DNA of 64,000 bases from Chryseobacterium gleum (GTDB lineage: Bacteria > Bacteroidota > Bacteroidia > Flavobacteriales > BACL11): positions 22,707 through 86,706 of the forward strand of contig CAMBDW010000007.1 of the NCBI GenBank assembly GCA_945865535.1, read 5' to 3'. Each line of letters opens with the position of its first letter. The first letter of the stretch is position 1. A model generated the notes under the pieces. That model was not told the origin of the DNA, made no database searches, and saw nothing but the letters and a program-made list of their open reading frames with translations. The translations under genes were made by a program, and so were the position numbers. This document shows, piece by piece, positions 28,550-37,190 of this stretch.

Positions 28550-28655
28550 AGTAGATCATTAAATATTGATGTCAATTTAATTGTCGCTTTATATTGAATG
28601 ATTAATTTAGCGCAAATAAAATTAAGCAGCTAAAAAGCTTATTAAAATACAAAAA

Positions 28656-29522
28656 ATGGAAAATTACCCATTATACCAATGGTTTATAATACAAACTCCT
28701 GTAATGCAAGCACTTTATGCAGGGCTTTTTACTTGGGCATTAACTGCACTAGGTGCAGCCCTAGTATTTTTATTTAACTCATCAAATCGAAAAGTTCTAG
28801 ATACTGCACTTGGATTTACTGGAGGGGTAATGATTGCTGCAAGTTTCTGGTCTCTACTTTCTCCTTCAATTTCTTATGTTGAATTGCAAAATGAAATGGG
28901 ATTAAGCACCATGCCAATATGGCTACCACCAGCAATTGGTTTTTTCTTAGGCGCTTTGTTTCTATACACACTAGATAAAATTATTCCCCACTTACACCTA
29001 TTTGCAAAACAAGAAGAAGCTGAAGGTATAGAAACCAACTGGAAAAAAACGATATTATTAGTATTAGCAATTGCTTTACATAATATACCTGAAGGCTTAG
29101 CTGTTGGAGTTGCATTTGGAGCTCTTGCAAATCCCGAACTATTAGGAATGGATGGTCATTCAGTATTTACCATAGGTGGTGCAATAGCACTAGCAATAGG
29201 AATTGGAATACAAAATTTTCCTGAAGGATTTGCAGTTTCAATGCCTTTAAGAAGAATGGGTGTAAGTAAATGGAAATCATGGAAATGGGGTCAACTCTCA
29301 GCAATTGTAGAGCCTATATTTGCAGTAATTGGCGCAGCTATTGTAATGCAAGTATTACCTATCCTGCCCTATGCACTTGCCTTTGCAGCAGGCGCTATGA
29401 TTTTTATTGTAGTAGAAGAAGTTATACCTGAAAGCCAAAGAGGAGGCAATACTGATCTTGCTACAATGGGATTAATAGCCGGATTTATTGTAATGATGTG
29501 TTTAGATGTTGCTTTAGGTTAG
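28656..29522 (+). CDS. ZIP-family metal transporter (GufA/ZupT type)
   Basis: 288 aa inner-membrane protein with about eight helices. The two ZIP signature helices are clear: LAIALHNIPEGLAVGVAFGA and IGIGIQNFPEGFAVSMPL, carrying the HNxPEG and QNxPEG metal-site residues. A third site EEVIPES lies near the C-terminus. A variable cytosolic loop with a His pair (KIIPHLHLFAKQEEAEG) precedes helix 4. It would import zinc, iron or related divalent ions. It stands alone behind a long non-coding region; no Fur/Zur box could be recognised by eye. Confidence 0.93.
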   Translation: MENYPLYQWFIIQTPVMQALYAGLFTWALTALGAALVFLFNSSNRKVLDTALGFTGGVMIAASFWSLLSPSISYVELQNEMGLSTMPIWLPPAIGFFLGALFLYTLDKIIPHLHLFAKQEEAEGIETNWKKTILLVLAIALHNIPEGLAVGVAFGALANPELLGMDGHSVFTIGGAIALAIGIGIQNFPEGFAVSMPLRRMGVSKWKSWKWGQLSAIVEPIFAVIGAAIVMQVLPILPYALAFAAGAMIFIVVEEVIPESQRGGNTDLATMGLIAGFIVMMCLDVALG

Positions 29523-29566
29523 AGATAATACTAAACAATCGATCAATTTAGCAATTGTTTAATTAT

Positions 29567-29574
29567 TACATTTG
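29567..29574 (+). promoter_or_regulatory. -7 box of smpB, leaderless type
   Basis: TACATTTG (exact TAnnTTTG) ends 4 nt before the smpB ATG at 29579, so transcription should begin at or beside the start codon. Confidence 0.6.
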
Positions 29575-29578
29575 CCAA

Positions 29579-30034
29579 ATGTCATCCAACATCAACATAA
29601 AGAATCGAAAAGCAAGCTTTGAATACCAATTCATAGCTACATTTGTTGCAGGAATTTCTCTAGTAGGAACAGAAATTAAGTCAATTCGGAACAATCAAGC
29701 CAATATTTCGGATGCCTATTGCGTTTTTATGGATGAAGAGCTATATGTAAAGAACTTACATATTGCTGAGTATCCAAATGGAGGCTATGCCAATCATGAA
29801 CCCAAAAGAGACAGAAAACTACTGCTAAATAAACAGGAACTTCATAAGATGTTGGGAAAAGTAAAAGAAAAAGGAAATGCTGTTATTCCTATTAGATTGT
29901 TTATCAATGAATCAGGCAAAGCAAAATTAGAAATCGCCCTAGCAAGAGGAAAAAAGATTTACGATAAAAGAGAAAGTATTAAAGAAAACGACCAAAAAAG
30001 AGATATGGATCGAATAACAAATAGCAGAAAATGA
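29579..30034 (+). CDS. smpB: SsrA (tmRNA)-binding protein SmpB
   Basis: 151 aa from the ATG at 29579; the earlier in-frame TTG is upstream of the promoter box and was rejected. It binds tmRNA and rescues stalled ribosomes. Family blocks: KNRKASFEYQF, AGISLVGTEIKSIR, ISDAYC, RDRKLLLNKQEL, VIPIRLFINESGKAKLEIALARGKK, and a basic C-terminal tail ending KRDMDRITNSRK that enters the decoding centre. The stop overlaps the start of a lipoprotein gene by 4 bp (ATGA). Confidence 0.97.
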   Translation: MSSNINIKNRKASFEYQFIATFVAGISLVGTEIKSIRNNQANISDAYCVFMDEELYVKNLHIAEYPNGGYANHEPKRDRKLLLNKQELHKMLGKVKEKGNAVIPIRLFINESGKAKLEIALARGKKIYDKRESIKENDQKRDMDRITNSRK

Positions 30035-31482
30035 AACAATACTTCCTGCCTGTGCTACTTATAACCATACTTTTTGCTTGCAAGAAAGAAGATTTTAGCA
30101 ATAATAATTCTAACGCTATTTTACACTTTTCTAACGACACAATTACTTTTGATACAGTATTTGCCTCTATTGGCTCAATAACCAAAACTCTTACAGTTTA
30201 CAATCACAATGACTTTGATGTAAGAACCAACATTGAATTAAGAGGAAATTCAGCGGCTCATTTTCGTATGAATATTGATGGTATAGCAGGAAATAACCAA
30301 AGTAATATTGAGATTCCTGCAAAGGATAGTATTTTTATTTTTCTTGAAGTTACTATTGACCCTTCTAGCAATAACACCCCTTATATCTTAAAAGACTCGC
30401 TAGTATTTACTACCGGAACAACTAAACAAGATGTTGATTTGGTAGCCTATGGACAAGACGCTCATTTTCATACTGCAGATACTTTTGGGTTAATTATAAA
30501 TGGAACAGATACTACGCGTTTCTACTATCACTTGTTAGACTGCTCTATCCCTTGGGAAAACGACAAGCCTCACGTTATTTACGGTTATGCTGTAGTTAAC
30601 CCAGGAAATACACTTACAATAAATGAAGGTTGTAACATTTATCTTCATAAAAACTCAGGTATATTAGTTGGAAATCCATTTACTGAAGTCCCAGGAGGAA
30701 CAATAATAGTAAATGGCATACTTGATAATGAAGTTACTTTTCAAGGCGATCGATTAGACTCTTGGTACAAAGACATCCCTGGTCAATGGGATAGAATTTG
30801 GCTAATGCCAGGAAGTATCAATAATGAAATAAATTATGCCATTATAAAAAATGGAAATATTGGCATTCATGCCGATACTGTATTCAATAACAACCCTACC
30901 CTAACAATCAATAATACTATTATTAAAAACATGTCGGGAATTGGTATTTTAGGACAAGGAGCTAACATTAGTGCAAAAAATACTGTAATAAGTAGATGTG
31001 GGCAATATGCAGTGGCTTGTAATATTGGCGGAACTTATAATTTTACCCATTGTACTTTTGCTAACTACTGGAATTATAACAATAGAAATACCCCCTCTAT
31101 CCTACTGAATAACTATTATGAAGGAAGTGACGGAATTATTTATCATAGAGACTTAAAAGCAGCTGATTTTATCAATTGTATTATTGAGGGGTCATTATCT
31201 ACTGAAGTGAGTTTTCAAGAACAAGAAGGTCTATTCAACTATACTTTTGACCATTGCCTTATAAAACTAGATCCTTCAATTAACACCGATAATTCGCATT
31301 ATCAGAATGTAATCTTAAATCAAGCAGTAAACTTTAAAGATGGGTATGAAGGTGATTTTCATCTAAAGGAAAATTCTCCAGCCATTGATGCCGGGAACAG
31401 TATGGGTAATTTTAATGACATTGAAGGTAATACTAGAAATAATCCAGATATAGGAGCTTATGAGTTTGTGGATGAATTATAG
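30031..31482 (+). CDS. Right-handed beta-helix lipoprotein, surface-associated
   Basis: 483 aa. A lipoprotein signal ends LFAC with KKEDF following. Residues about 30-150 form an Ig-like/ASH-type beta domain (ILHFSNDTITFDTVFASIGS...TLTVYNHNDFDV). From about 180 on there is a right-handed beta-helix pattern rich in Asn and Ile/Val steps (INYAIIKNGNIGIHADTVF; LTINNTIIKNMSGIGI; ISAKNTVISRCGQYAVA). The end, SPAIDAGN...NNPDIGAYEF, is the choice-of-anchor-Q type ending of Bacteroidota surface proteins. No catalytic residues are recognised; carbohydrate binding is possible. Translation is coupled to smpB, and the end overlaps the convergent acyl-CoA reductase gene by 6 bp. Confidence 0.8.
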   Translation: MKQYFLPVLLITILFACKKEDFSNNNSNAILHFSNDTITFDTVFASIGSITKTLTVYNHNDFDVRTNIELRGNSAAHFRMNIDGIAGNNQSNIEIPAKDSIFIFLEVTIDPSSNNTPYILKDSLVFTTGTTKQDVDLVAYGQDAHFHTADTFGLIINGTDTTRFYYHLLDCSIPWENDKPHVIYGYAVVNPGNTLTINEGCNIYLHKNSGILVGNPFTEVPGGTIIVNGILDNEVTFQGDRLDSWYKDIPGQWDRIWLMPGSINNEINYAIIKNGNIGIHADTVFNNNPTLTINNTIIKNMSGIGILGQGANISAKNTVISRCGQYAVACNIGGTYNFTHCTFANYWNYNNRNTPSILLNNYYEGSDGIIYHRDLKAADFINCIIEGSLSTEVSFQEQEGLFNYTFDHCLIKLDPSINTDNSHYQNVILNQAVNFKDGYEGDFHLKENSPAIDAGNSMGNFNDIEGNTRNNPDIGAYEFVDEL

Positions 31483-32481
31483 CGACCTTAAGAACTCTAT
31501 GGTATCTACCCCATCCGCATAATCCCAAAGGTTGGGTTTTTGGCTAGTACCAAAAGGAACCTCTTGTTTTGAAACTATACACTGTAAACTATGCCTATTT
31601 TCTTCAATAAAGTGATCCACAATGTGCCTATCATCATAATACTGGTAATACAACATTGCAACAGGAGAAAGCAATGACTTATCCTCTTTCATAAGTAAAA
31701 ATCCATTTTCAATCAATTTATTACTGCCCATTAAAAAAATTGCTTTGTTATAATCGTAATTATTTCCATACTTTTTATGTTCCACAATATTATGAAAAGG
31801 ATAAAATACCTCAAATAGTTTATTTAAGTCATATCCAGTTGGCAAAAAGAGTTTGGAGACATTTCTACAACCCAAACCAAAATAGGAAAATACATCATTA
31901 GCAAGTCCTTTTAACTCTATATCGGTCTCAGTGCCATCAAGGACAGCAACTGATCTTCTGTTTTTACGAATTATCTTTTGAGCACCTTTAAAATAATACT
32001 CAAAAAACTGGGCCGAATTATCACTTCCTGTAGCAATTACCCCATCAAAATCTTTATTTTTCACGTCATCAATAAAAGAGATGCTTTGTTTAAATTCAGG
32101 AGCGATACTTAGTAGTTTTTCAATCATTACTTTTAAGAGCACATTATCGGTACTTGACATTTTAACAACTACTTTATGACCTGAAAGAAGAACACTAAGA
32201 AAATCATGAAAACCAACTAAAGGAATATTACCCGCCATAATTACAAGAACCTTTTTTGGACTTGCTAATTCCTTTAATTTATAAGGATTTAGCCAGGCAG
32301 TAAGCATATCTTCTTTTAATTGTTCCTGCCAAGCATTTATGGCATTTTCAATGTTTTCTTTGGTAAACCAAGGGTTTAGTACTTCTGCTAAATGTAACTC
32401 TGCTGCTTTCTCTTGGAATATATCATTTTTAAGATAATGACCTAGCTGAGTAAAGGCTTCTATTCTTGCTTGTAACTTCAT
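31477..32481 (-). CDS. Acyl-CoA reductase, LuxC-like
   Basis: 334 aa. The N-terminal region has VLVIMAGNIPLVGFHDFLSVLLSG, the LuxC nucleotide-binding block. Later GVIATGSDNSAQFFEYYF and IRKNRRSVAVLDG precede the catalytic Cys in FGLGCRNVSKLFLP. LuxC-type enzymes reduce acyl-CoA or acyl-thioesters to aldehydes. Bacteroidota encode one without other lux genes, perhaps for lipid or storage metabolism. It lies 6 bp after the sodium/solute symporter gene. Confidence 0.9.
   Translation of the reverse strand: MKLQARIEAFTQLGHYLKNDIFQEKAAELHLAEVLNPWFTKENIENAINAWQEQLKEDMLTAWLNPYKLKELASPKKVLVIMAGNIPLVGFHDFLSVLLSGHKVVVKMSSTDNVLLKVMIEKLLSIAPEFKQSISFIDDVKNKDFDGVIATGSDNSAQFFEYYFKGAQKIIRKNRRSVAVLDGTETDIELKGLANDVFSYFGLGCRNVSKLFLPTGYDLNKLFEVFYPFHNIVEHKKYGNNYDYNKAIFLMGSNKLIENGFLLMKEDKSLLSPVAMLYYQYYDDRHIVDHFIEENRHSLQCIVSKQEVPFGTSQKPNLWDYADGVDTIEFLRSL
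31521..31541 (+). terminator. Possible terminator of the beta-helix lipoprotein gene, inside the opposing gene
   Basis: CCCAA-AGG-TTGGG (31524-31536) with outer A-T pairs after one mismatch is followed by TTTTT. It lies about 40 nt past the stop at 31482, within the acyl-CoA reductase coding region on the other strand. Confidence 0.4.
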
Positions 32482-32487
32482 TAAAAA

Positions 32488-33909
32488 TTACTTTACTCTA
32501 AGTAATAATAACCCTATAAAAGTAATAAATCCATTTAGAATAAGTAGTTCAAATCCAAAAGGAATATATAAACTTAAAATATAGCAGATAACGGGTGAGG
32601 AAATTGCAACAAAGGGAACAAACTTGTCTTTAACTTTATGTTTAGTAAAAAGTCCAAATGAAAACATACCAAGAAGCGGACCATAAGTATAGCCAGCTAC
32701 CGTAAATAATGATTTTATAACACTTTCATTATTAAGAGCATCAAATAGTAAAATTACAACTAATATTATAAAGGAAAATAATACATGAACTTTTTTTCTT
32801 GTCTTGACTTGCTTTTCAGGTTCTTGCTTATCAATCTCAATAATATCAATACAAAAAGATGTTGTAAGTGATGTAAGAGCTGAATCTGCAGTAGAATAAG
32901 CAGCAGCAATTATGCCAATAATAAAAACTAAACCAACATAAATTGGCAATTCAGACTTAAAAACAATATATGGAAAAAGTAAATCTGTATTGCTTGGAAT
33001 ATTAAAACCAACTGATTCTGAGTAAATAAAAAGAATCGCTCCAAAAGAAAGAAAAAGTAAATCAACGAAAATGAGGATTATACTAAATACCGTCATATTC
33101 TTTTGTGCATCTTTTAAATTTCGGCAGCTAAGATTTTTTTGCATCTGATCTTGATCAAGCCCCGTCATTACAATCGCCATAAAAACTCCTGAAAAAAACT
33201 GTTTAAAGAAGTATTTTTTATCAGTCCAATCTTCAAAGAAAAAGACTTTAGAATAATCAGAGTCTTTAATTAAATTATATGCTGAAGAGAAATCAAAACC
33301 CATCCTATCAATTAATATATAGGCTATGATAATAACACTTGCGAGCATAAATGTAGTTTGGAGTGTATCTGTCCAGATAATTGTCTTCATTCCGCTTCTG
33401 TGAGTATATAACCAAATAAGTGCTATGGTAATTATAACCGTAATAAAGAAAGGGATATTCCATGCATCAAAAACCGCAAACTGCAATACTGTAGCCATGA
33501 GATATAATCTGAATGCAGATCCGATAGTTCTTGAAAGCAAAAAGAATGCTGAGCCCGTTTTATAACTACTATAACCCAATCTATCTTTTAAGTAGGTGTA
33601 AATAGATGTTAATCCTAAATTGTAATACAGCGGTAATAAAACTCTAGAAATAACAAAATAACCAACAAAAAAACCAAATACCATTTGTAGGTATGAAAAC
33701 TCACTTGAACCCACCATTCCAGGTACTGACATAAAAGTAACCCCAGAAAGAGTAGCGCCTATCATTCCATAAGCTATAACATACCATGGAGAATTTCTAT
33801 TTCCTAGAAAAAAAGAATCATTACTATCATCTTTTCCTGTCAAATAAGAGATAAAGAAAAGAAGTATAAAATATAATGAAATTACGCTTAATAATAAAGT
33901 AGATGACAT
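32488..33909 (-). CDS. Sodium:solute symporter family protein
   Basis: 473 aa inner-membrane protein with about 12-13 helices. SSS family blocks are seen: the opening FFLGNRNSPWYVIAYGMIGATLSGVTFMSVPG, then TGLDQDQMQKNLSCRNLKDAQKNM, and AAYSTADSALTSLTTSFCIDI, where the AAYSTADS motif carries sodium-site residues. The substrate is not predictable; related proteins carry sugars, proline, pantothenate or sialic acid. Divergent from recR over 56 bp, with its own -7 box. Confidence 0.92.
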   Translation of the reverse strand: MSSTLLLSVISLYFILLFFISYLTGKDDSNDSFFLGNRNSPWYVIAYGMIGATLSGVTFMSVPGMVGSSEFSYLQMVFGFFVGYFVISRVLLPLYYNLGLTSIYTYLKDRLGYSSYKTGSAFFLLSRTIGSAFRLYLMATVLQFAVFDAWNIPFFITVIITIALIWLYTHRSGMKTIIWTDTLQTTFMLASVIIIAYILIDRMGFDFSSAYNLIKDSDYSKVFFFEDWTDKKYFFKQFFSGVFMAIVMTGLDQDQMQKNLSCRNLKDAQKNMTVFSIILIFVDLLFLSFGAILFIYSESVGFNIPSNTDLLFPYIVFKSELPIYVGLVFIIGIIAAAYSTADSALTSLTTSFCIDIIEIDKQEPEKQVKTRKKVHVLFSFIILVVILLFDALNNESVIKSLFTVAGYTYGPLLGMFSFGLFTKHKVKDKFVPFVAISSPVICYILSLYIPFGFELLILNGFITFIGLLLLRVK

Positions 33910-33924
33910 AGAAATTTTTTTTCA

Positions 33925-33932
33925 CAAAGCTA
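33925..33932 (-). promoter_or_regulatory. -7 promoter box of the symporter gene
   Basis: TAGCTTTG on the minus strand (exact TAnnTTTG), 15 nt before the ATG at 33909. Confidence 0.55.
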
Positions 33933-33952
33933 AAATTTTTAGCCATTAATAC

Positions 33953-33960
33953 TAACTTTG
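33953..33960 (+). promoter_or_regulatory. -7 box of recR, leaderless type
   Basis: TAACTTTG (exact TAnnTTTG) ends 5 nt before the recR ATG at 33966. Confidence 0.6.
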
Positions 33961-33965
33961 CAAGC

Positions 33966-34571
33966 ATGAATTTTCCATCTAAACTTGTTGAAAATGCTGT
34001 TGAGCAATTATCTAGTCTTCCAGGAATTGGGCGTAAATCTGCTTTAAGATTAGTTTTACATATGTTAAAACAAGATAAATTATCCGTAGAGCAATTCGGA
34101 GATGCATTCATTCAGTTAATCAACAGAATTAATTACTGTACAAGATGTTATAGTATTTCTGATTCTAATTTTTGTGAGGTTTGTGCAAATCCTAAAAGAG
34201 ATGCATCAATCATTTGTGTGGTGGAAGATATCCGTGTAATGATGGCAATTGAAAATACCATGCAATACAAAGGGGTTTACCATATACTTGGAGGCTTAAT
34301 TTCTCCTATAGATGGTATTGGACCTAGTCAAATTAGAGTAGAAGAACTCATCAGCAGAATAACAAATCAAGCGGTAACAGAAATTATTTTTGCATTAAGC
34401 ACAACTATGGAGGGCGATACCACTAATTATTATCTTTTTAGAAGATTAAAAGACTATAACATCAAAATATCATCAATTGCCAGAGGAATTGCTATTGGTG
34501 ACGAACTAGAATATACTGATGAAATTACTCTAGGTACTGCTATATCTAGCAGAATACCTTATTCTGAGTAA
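33966..34571 (+). CDS. recR: Recombination mediator RecR
   Basis: 201 aa, standard. It works with RecO/RecF to load RecA on gapped DNA. Helix-hairpin-helix SSLPGIGRKSALRLVLHML (about 17-35), zinc finger CTRCYSISDSNFCEVC (about 58-73), Toprim domain starting IICVVEDIRVMMAIENT, and the C-terminal Walker-like block IARGIAIGDELEYTDEITLGTAI. The first gene rightward after the divergent region; the next gene is 90 bp away with its own promoter. Confidence 0.97.
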   Translation: MNFPSKLVENAVEQLSSLPGIGRKSALRLVLHMLKQDKLSVEQFGDAFIQLINRINYCTRCYSISDSNFCEVCANPKRDASIICVVEDIRVMMAIENTMQYKGVYHILGGLISPIDGIGPSQIRVEELISRITNQAVTEIIFALSTTMEGDTTNYYLFRRLKDYNIKISSIARGIAIGDELEYTDEITLGTAISSRIPYSE

Positions 34572-34637
34572 TTTAGATAGTAACATGCTACTGATAAAAA
34601 GTAAACATTAAAAAGAAACTATTTTACTTTCTTTTCT

Positions 34638-34645
34638 TAATTTTG
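34638..34645 (+). promoter_or_regulatory. -7 promoter box of the E2 acyltransferase gene
   Basis: TAATTTTG (exact TAnnTTTG), 16 nt before the ATG at 34662. Confidence 0.55.
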
Positions 34646-34661
34646 CCCAAAATTTAAAACT

Positions 34662-36008
34662 ATGGCAAGAGTTGAACTTATAATGCCCAAAATGGGAGAA
34701 AGTGTTTCAGAAGCAACTATAATCTCATGGAGTAAGAAAATTGGAGATATGGTGGAGCTTGATGAAACAATCATAGAAATTGCTACTGATAAAGTAGATT
34801 CTGAAGTTCCTTCAACTCATCAAGGTAAATTAGTTGAAATGCTTTTTGGAGCTGATGATGTTGTTAAAGTTGGGGAACCGTTTGCCATAATAGAAACTGA
34901 AGCTGGTGGAAATGAAACCCCTACAATAACTAAAGTCACTTATATAGATTGTTTGCCTGTAACAGTCGCAACAAAAGCTGTTGAAGAAACTGTAACTAAA
35001 GCAGTGGAAACTACTACAAAACCTACTATTAGTAATTCTGGAGACAGATTCTACTCTCCACTAGTAAGAAGTATGGCCTCCCAAGAGAAAATTGCTATAG
35101 CTGAATTAGATACTATCCCTGGAACAGGTAAAGATGATAGAGTTACTAAATCAGATATGCTTGTTTATTTGCAAAATAGAGGATCAGCACCTAAAATAAC
35201 TGTTGAAATAGCACCTGAAGTAATAGCTACACAAACTGAACAAAAAGCGGCTCAAATTGCTACGACATCACAGAACAGAGTAAATATTCCAAATACTGGC
35301 GACACCGAAATTGTTGAAATGGACAGAATGAGAAAATTGATTTCTGCTCATATGACTATGTCAAAACAAACTTCTGCACACATTACATCATTTGTAGAGG
35401 CCGATATGACAAATGTGGTAAATTGGAGAGACTCTATAAAAGATGATTTCAAAAGAAGAGAAGGTCAAAATATAACCTTTACTCCTATTATTATTGAGGC
35501 CATGGCAAAAGCTGTTAAAGATTTCCCTATGGTTAATGTTTCTGTAGATGGAACAAACATTCACATTCATAAAAATGTAAATATAGGTATGGCTGCTGCC
35601 TTACCTGACGGAAATTTAATTGTTCCTGTAATTAAAGAATGTCAAAATAAAAATTTAATTGGGATTACTAAATCGGTAAATGATTTAGCAACAAGAGCTA
35701 GAGCAGGTCAATTAAAACCAGATGATATACAAGGAGGAACAATTACCATGACTAATGTGGGTACTTTTGGCAATCTTATGGGCACTCCGATTATAAACCA
35801 ACCTCAAGTAGCAATTTTAGCTTGTGGTGTAATCAAAAAGAAACCAGTTGTGTTAGAAACTGAACATGGTGATGTAATTGCTATTCGTCACATGATGTTC
35901 TTGTCTTTATCTTACGATCACAGAGTTGTTGATGGAGCACTTGGGGGCCAATTTGTAAGAAGAGTTGCAGACTATCTCGAAAAATTTGATGTAAATACTA
36001 TAGTTTAA
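34662..36008 (+). CDS. 2-oxoacid dehydrogenase complex E2 (dihydrolipoamide acyltransferase)
   Basis: 448 aa. N-terminal lipoyl domain with the lipoylated lysine Lys44 in ATDKVDSEVPS. A Thr/Ala/Val-rich linker follows, then a peripheral-subunit-binding domain (YSPLVRSMASQEKIAIAELDTIPGTGKDDRVTKSDML). The catalytic domain runs from about 215, with the active-site His420 and Asp424 in SYDHRVVDGALGGQFV. Which complex it serves (branched-chain, pyruvate or 2-oxoglutarate) cannot be fixed; single-lipoyl E2 proteins of this layout in Flavobacteriia are usually annotated as branched-chain or general 2-oxoacid E2. No E1 or E3 gene is adjacent. Confidence 0.92.
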   Translation: MARVELIMPKMGESVSEATIISWSKKIGDMVELDETIIEIATDKVDSEVPSTHQGKLVEMLFGADDVVKVGEPFAIIETEAGGNETPTITKVTYIDCLPVTVATKAVEETVTKAVETTTKPTISNSGDRFYSPLVRSMASQEKIAIAELDTIPGTGKDDRVTKSDMLVYLQNRGSAPKITVEIAPEVIATQTEQKAAQIATTSQNRVNIPNTGDTEIVEMDRMRKLISAHMTMSKQTSAHITSFVEADMTNVVNWRDSIKDDFKRREGQNITFTPIIIEAMAKAVKDFPMVNVSVDGTNIHIHKNVNIGMAAALPDGNLIVPVIKECQNKNLIGITKSVNDLATRARAGQLKPDDIQGGTITMTNVGTFGNLMGTPIINQPQVAILACGVIKKKPVVLETEHGDVIAIRHMMFLSLSYDHRVVDGALGGQFVRRVADYLEKFDVNTIV

Positions 36009-36036
36009 AGCCAAATTTTTAGTTCCACTAAAATTT

Positions 36037-36044
36037 TACTTTCG
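36037..36044 (+). promoter_or_regulatory. Probable -7 box of the DnaQ-like gene, leaderless type
   Basis: TACTTTCG (one change from TAnnTTTG) ends 4 nt before the ATG at 36049, the same spacing as at ribD, prmC and smpB. Confidence 0.45.
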
Positions 36045-36048
36045 TATT

Positions 36049-36834
36049 ATGAATTTAAAACTAAAAAAACCCATTGTATTCTTTGATTTGGAAACAACAG
36101 GAGTGCAAGTTGCAACAGATAGAATTGTTGAAATAGCAATTCTAAAAGTATTTCCAAACGGCAATAAAGAAAGTAAAACTTGGCTAGTAAATCCTATAAT
36201 TCCAATTCCCTTAGAAACTACTGCTATTCACGGAATATCAGATGAGAAAGTAGCAAATGAACCTACTTTTAAAGAATTAGCACCCGAAATTTCAGAGCTA
36301 ATACACAATTGCGATTTAGCAGGCTATAACTCTAACAAATTTGATATCCCACTACTTGCTGAAGAGTTTTTAAGAGCTGAAATTGACTTTGATATGGCAA
36401 ATAGAAAAGCTGTTGATGTTCAAAATATATTTCACAAATTAGAACAAAGAACCCTGGTAGCGGCTTACCAATTTTATTGCAATAAAGATTTAACAAATGC
36501 CCACTCTGCTCAGGCTGATACCAATGCAACTTATGAAGTACTATTAGCTCAGTTAGATAAATATGAAGAATTAGAAAATGATGTACATTTTCTTGCTGAA
36601 TTTTCAGAGAGAGGAGGAAAATTTGCTGATATGGCGGGTTTCATTCGATTTAATGAAAGCGGAGAAGAGATATTAAGTTTTGGCAAGTATCGTGATGTAA
36701 CTTTAGCTCAAATATGGAATGATAATCCTGGCTATTTTTCTTGGATACAGAATGCAGAATTCCCTTTATACACCAAAAATGTAATGCGTAATTTTGCCAT
36801 AAAAATGAAATTAGAAAATAAGTTTAAATCTTAA
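36049..36834 (+). CDS. DnaQ-like 3'-5' exonuclease fused to a DUF3820 domain
   Basis: 261 aa. The DEDDh exonuclease domain has Exo I VFFDLETTGVQVATDRIVE, Exo II with NSNKFDIPLL, and Exo III near NAHSAQADTNATYEVL (the H...D pair). After about residue 200, RFNESGEEILSFGKYRDVTLAQIWNDNPGYFSW resembles DUF3820, a small putative nucleic-acid-associated domain. The protein may proofread DNA or process RNA. The fusion is common in Bacteroidota, in my recollection. It abuts the SdpI-like gene (1-nt overlap). Confidence 0.9.
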   Translation: MNLKLKKPIVFFDLETTGVQVATDRIVEIAILKVFPNGNKESKTWLVNPIIPIPLETTAIHGISDEKVANEPTFKELAPEISELIHNCDLAGYNSNKFDIPLLAEEFLRAEIDFDMANRKAVDVQNIFHKLEQRTLVAAYQFYCNKDLTNAHSAQADTNATYEVLLAQLDKYEELENDVHFLAEFSERGGKFADMAGFIRFNESGEEILSFGKYRDVTLAQIWNDNPGYFSWIQNAEFPLYTKNVMRNFAIKMKLENKFKS

Positions 36835-37190
36835 TGGATGTAAAGATATTAATAGCCCATCTTAGTTGCGGACCATTAATGGTTATACTTACTTATATTT
36901 TTTATAAATTTCCACCAAAGAAAATAAATCCATTATATGGTTATCGAACAAATAGAAGTATGCAAAACCAAAAAGTATGGGACTTTGCAAATAAAGTAAG
37001 TACAAAATATTTACTTGTTGCGTCCCTAATAACTTCCTTAGTACAAGCCATTATAATACTTATGAAATATCAATCTGAAGATGGATTACTGGCATCTACT
37101 GCAATTCTCCTTCTATTGCTAGGATTATCAATTTGGAAAACAGAAATAGAGTTGAACAAAAATTTTGATAAAAAGGGTAACAGATTATGA
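36834..37190 (+). CDS. SdpI/YhfL family small membrane protein
   Basis: 118 aa with three hydrophobic segments. Between the first two lies the family motif NPLYGYRTNRSMQNQKVWDFAN (GYRT.RSM.N...W..AN). In Bacillus the SdpI relative gives immunity to the SdpC toxin, but most SdpI-like proteins lack a known toxin partner and none is visible here. It sits between a DnaQ-like gene (1-nt overlap) and an FAH-family gene (4-bp overlap). Confidence 0.88.
   Translation: MDVKILIAHLSCGPLMVILTYIFYKFPPKKINPLYGYRTNRSMQNQKVWDFANKVSTKYLLVASLITSLVQAIIILMKYQSEDGLLASTAILLLLLGLSIWKTEIELNKNFDKKGNRL

Larger units (their letters stand above)
28171..28655. other. 485-bp intergenic region with regulatory repeats and no gene
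   Basis: Very AT-rich. Seen in it: the XRE operator at the left edge, a 6-bp inverted repeat GTTTAC-ATAA-GTAAAC (28372-28387), a 14-codon ORF at 28409-28453 whose peptide looks like the start of a signal sequence (MRNLAKVFILLFLY, then stop), and a plus-strand TAAATTTG at 28542-28549. Nothing else is recognisable; no tRNA-like or riboswitch-like pattern was found. Confidence 0.6.

Noticed and set aside
29555..29578. Longer smpB start at TTG 29555
   Set aside because: The -7 box lies inside this stretch and the family start matches the ATG at 29579.
34598..34630. Inverted repeat AAAGTAAA/TTTACTTT after recR as a terminator
   Set aside because: Only A-T pairs apart from one G-C, with a 17-nt loop; too weak to call.
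36834..37190. SdpI-like gene as part of a toxin-immunity system
   Set aside because: No SdpABC-like or other toxin gene is nearby, and SdpI-fold proteins are common without toxins.
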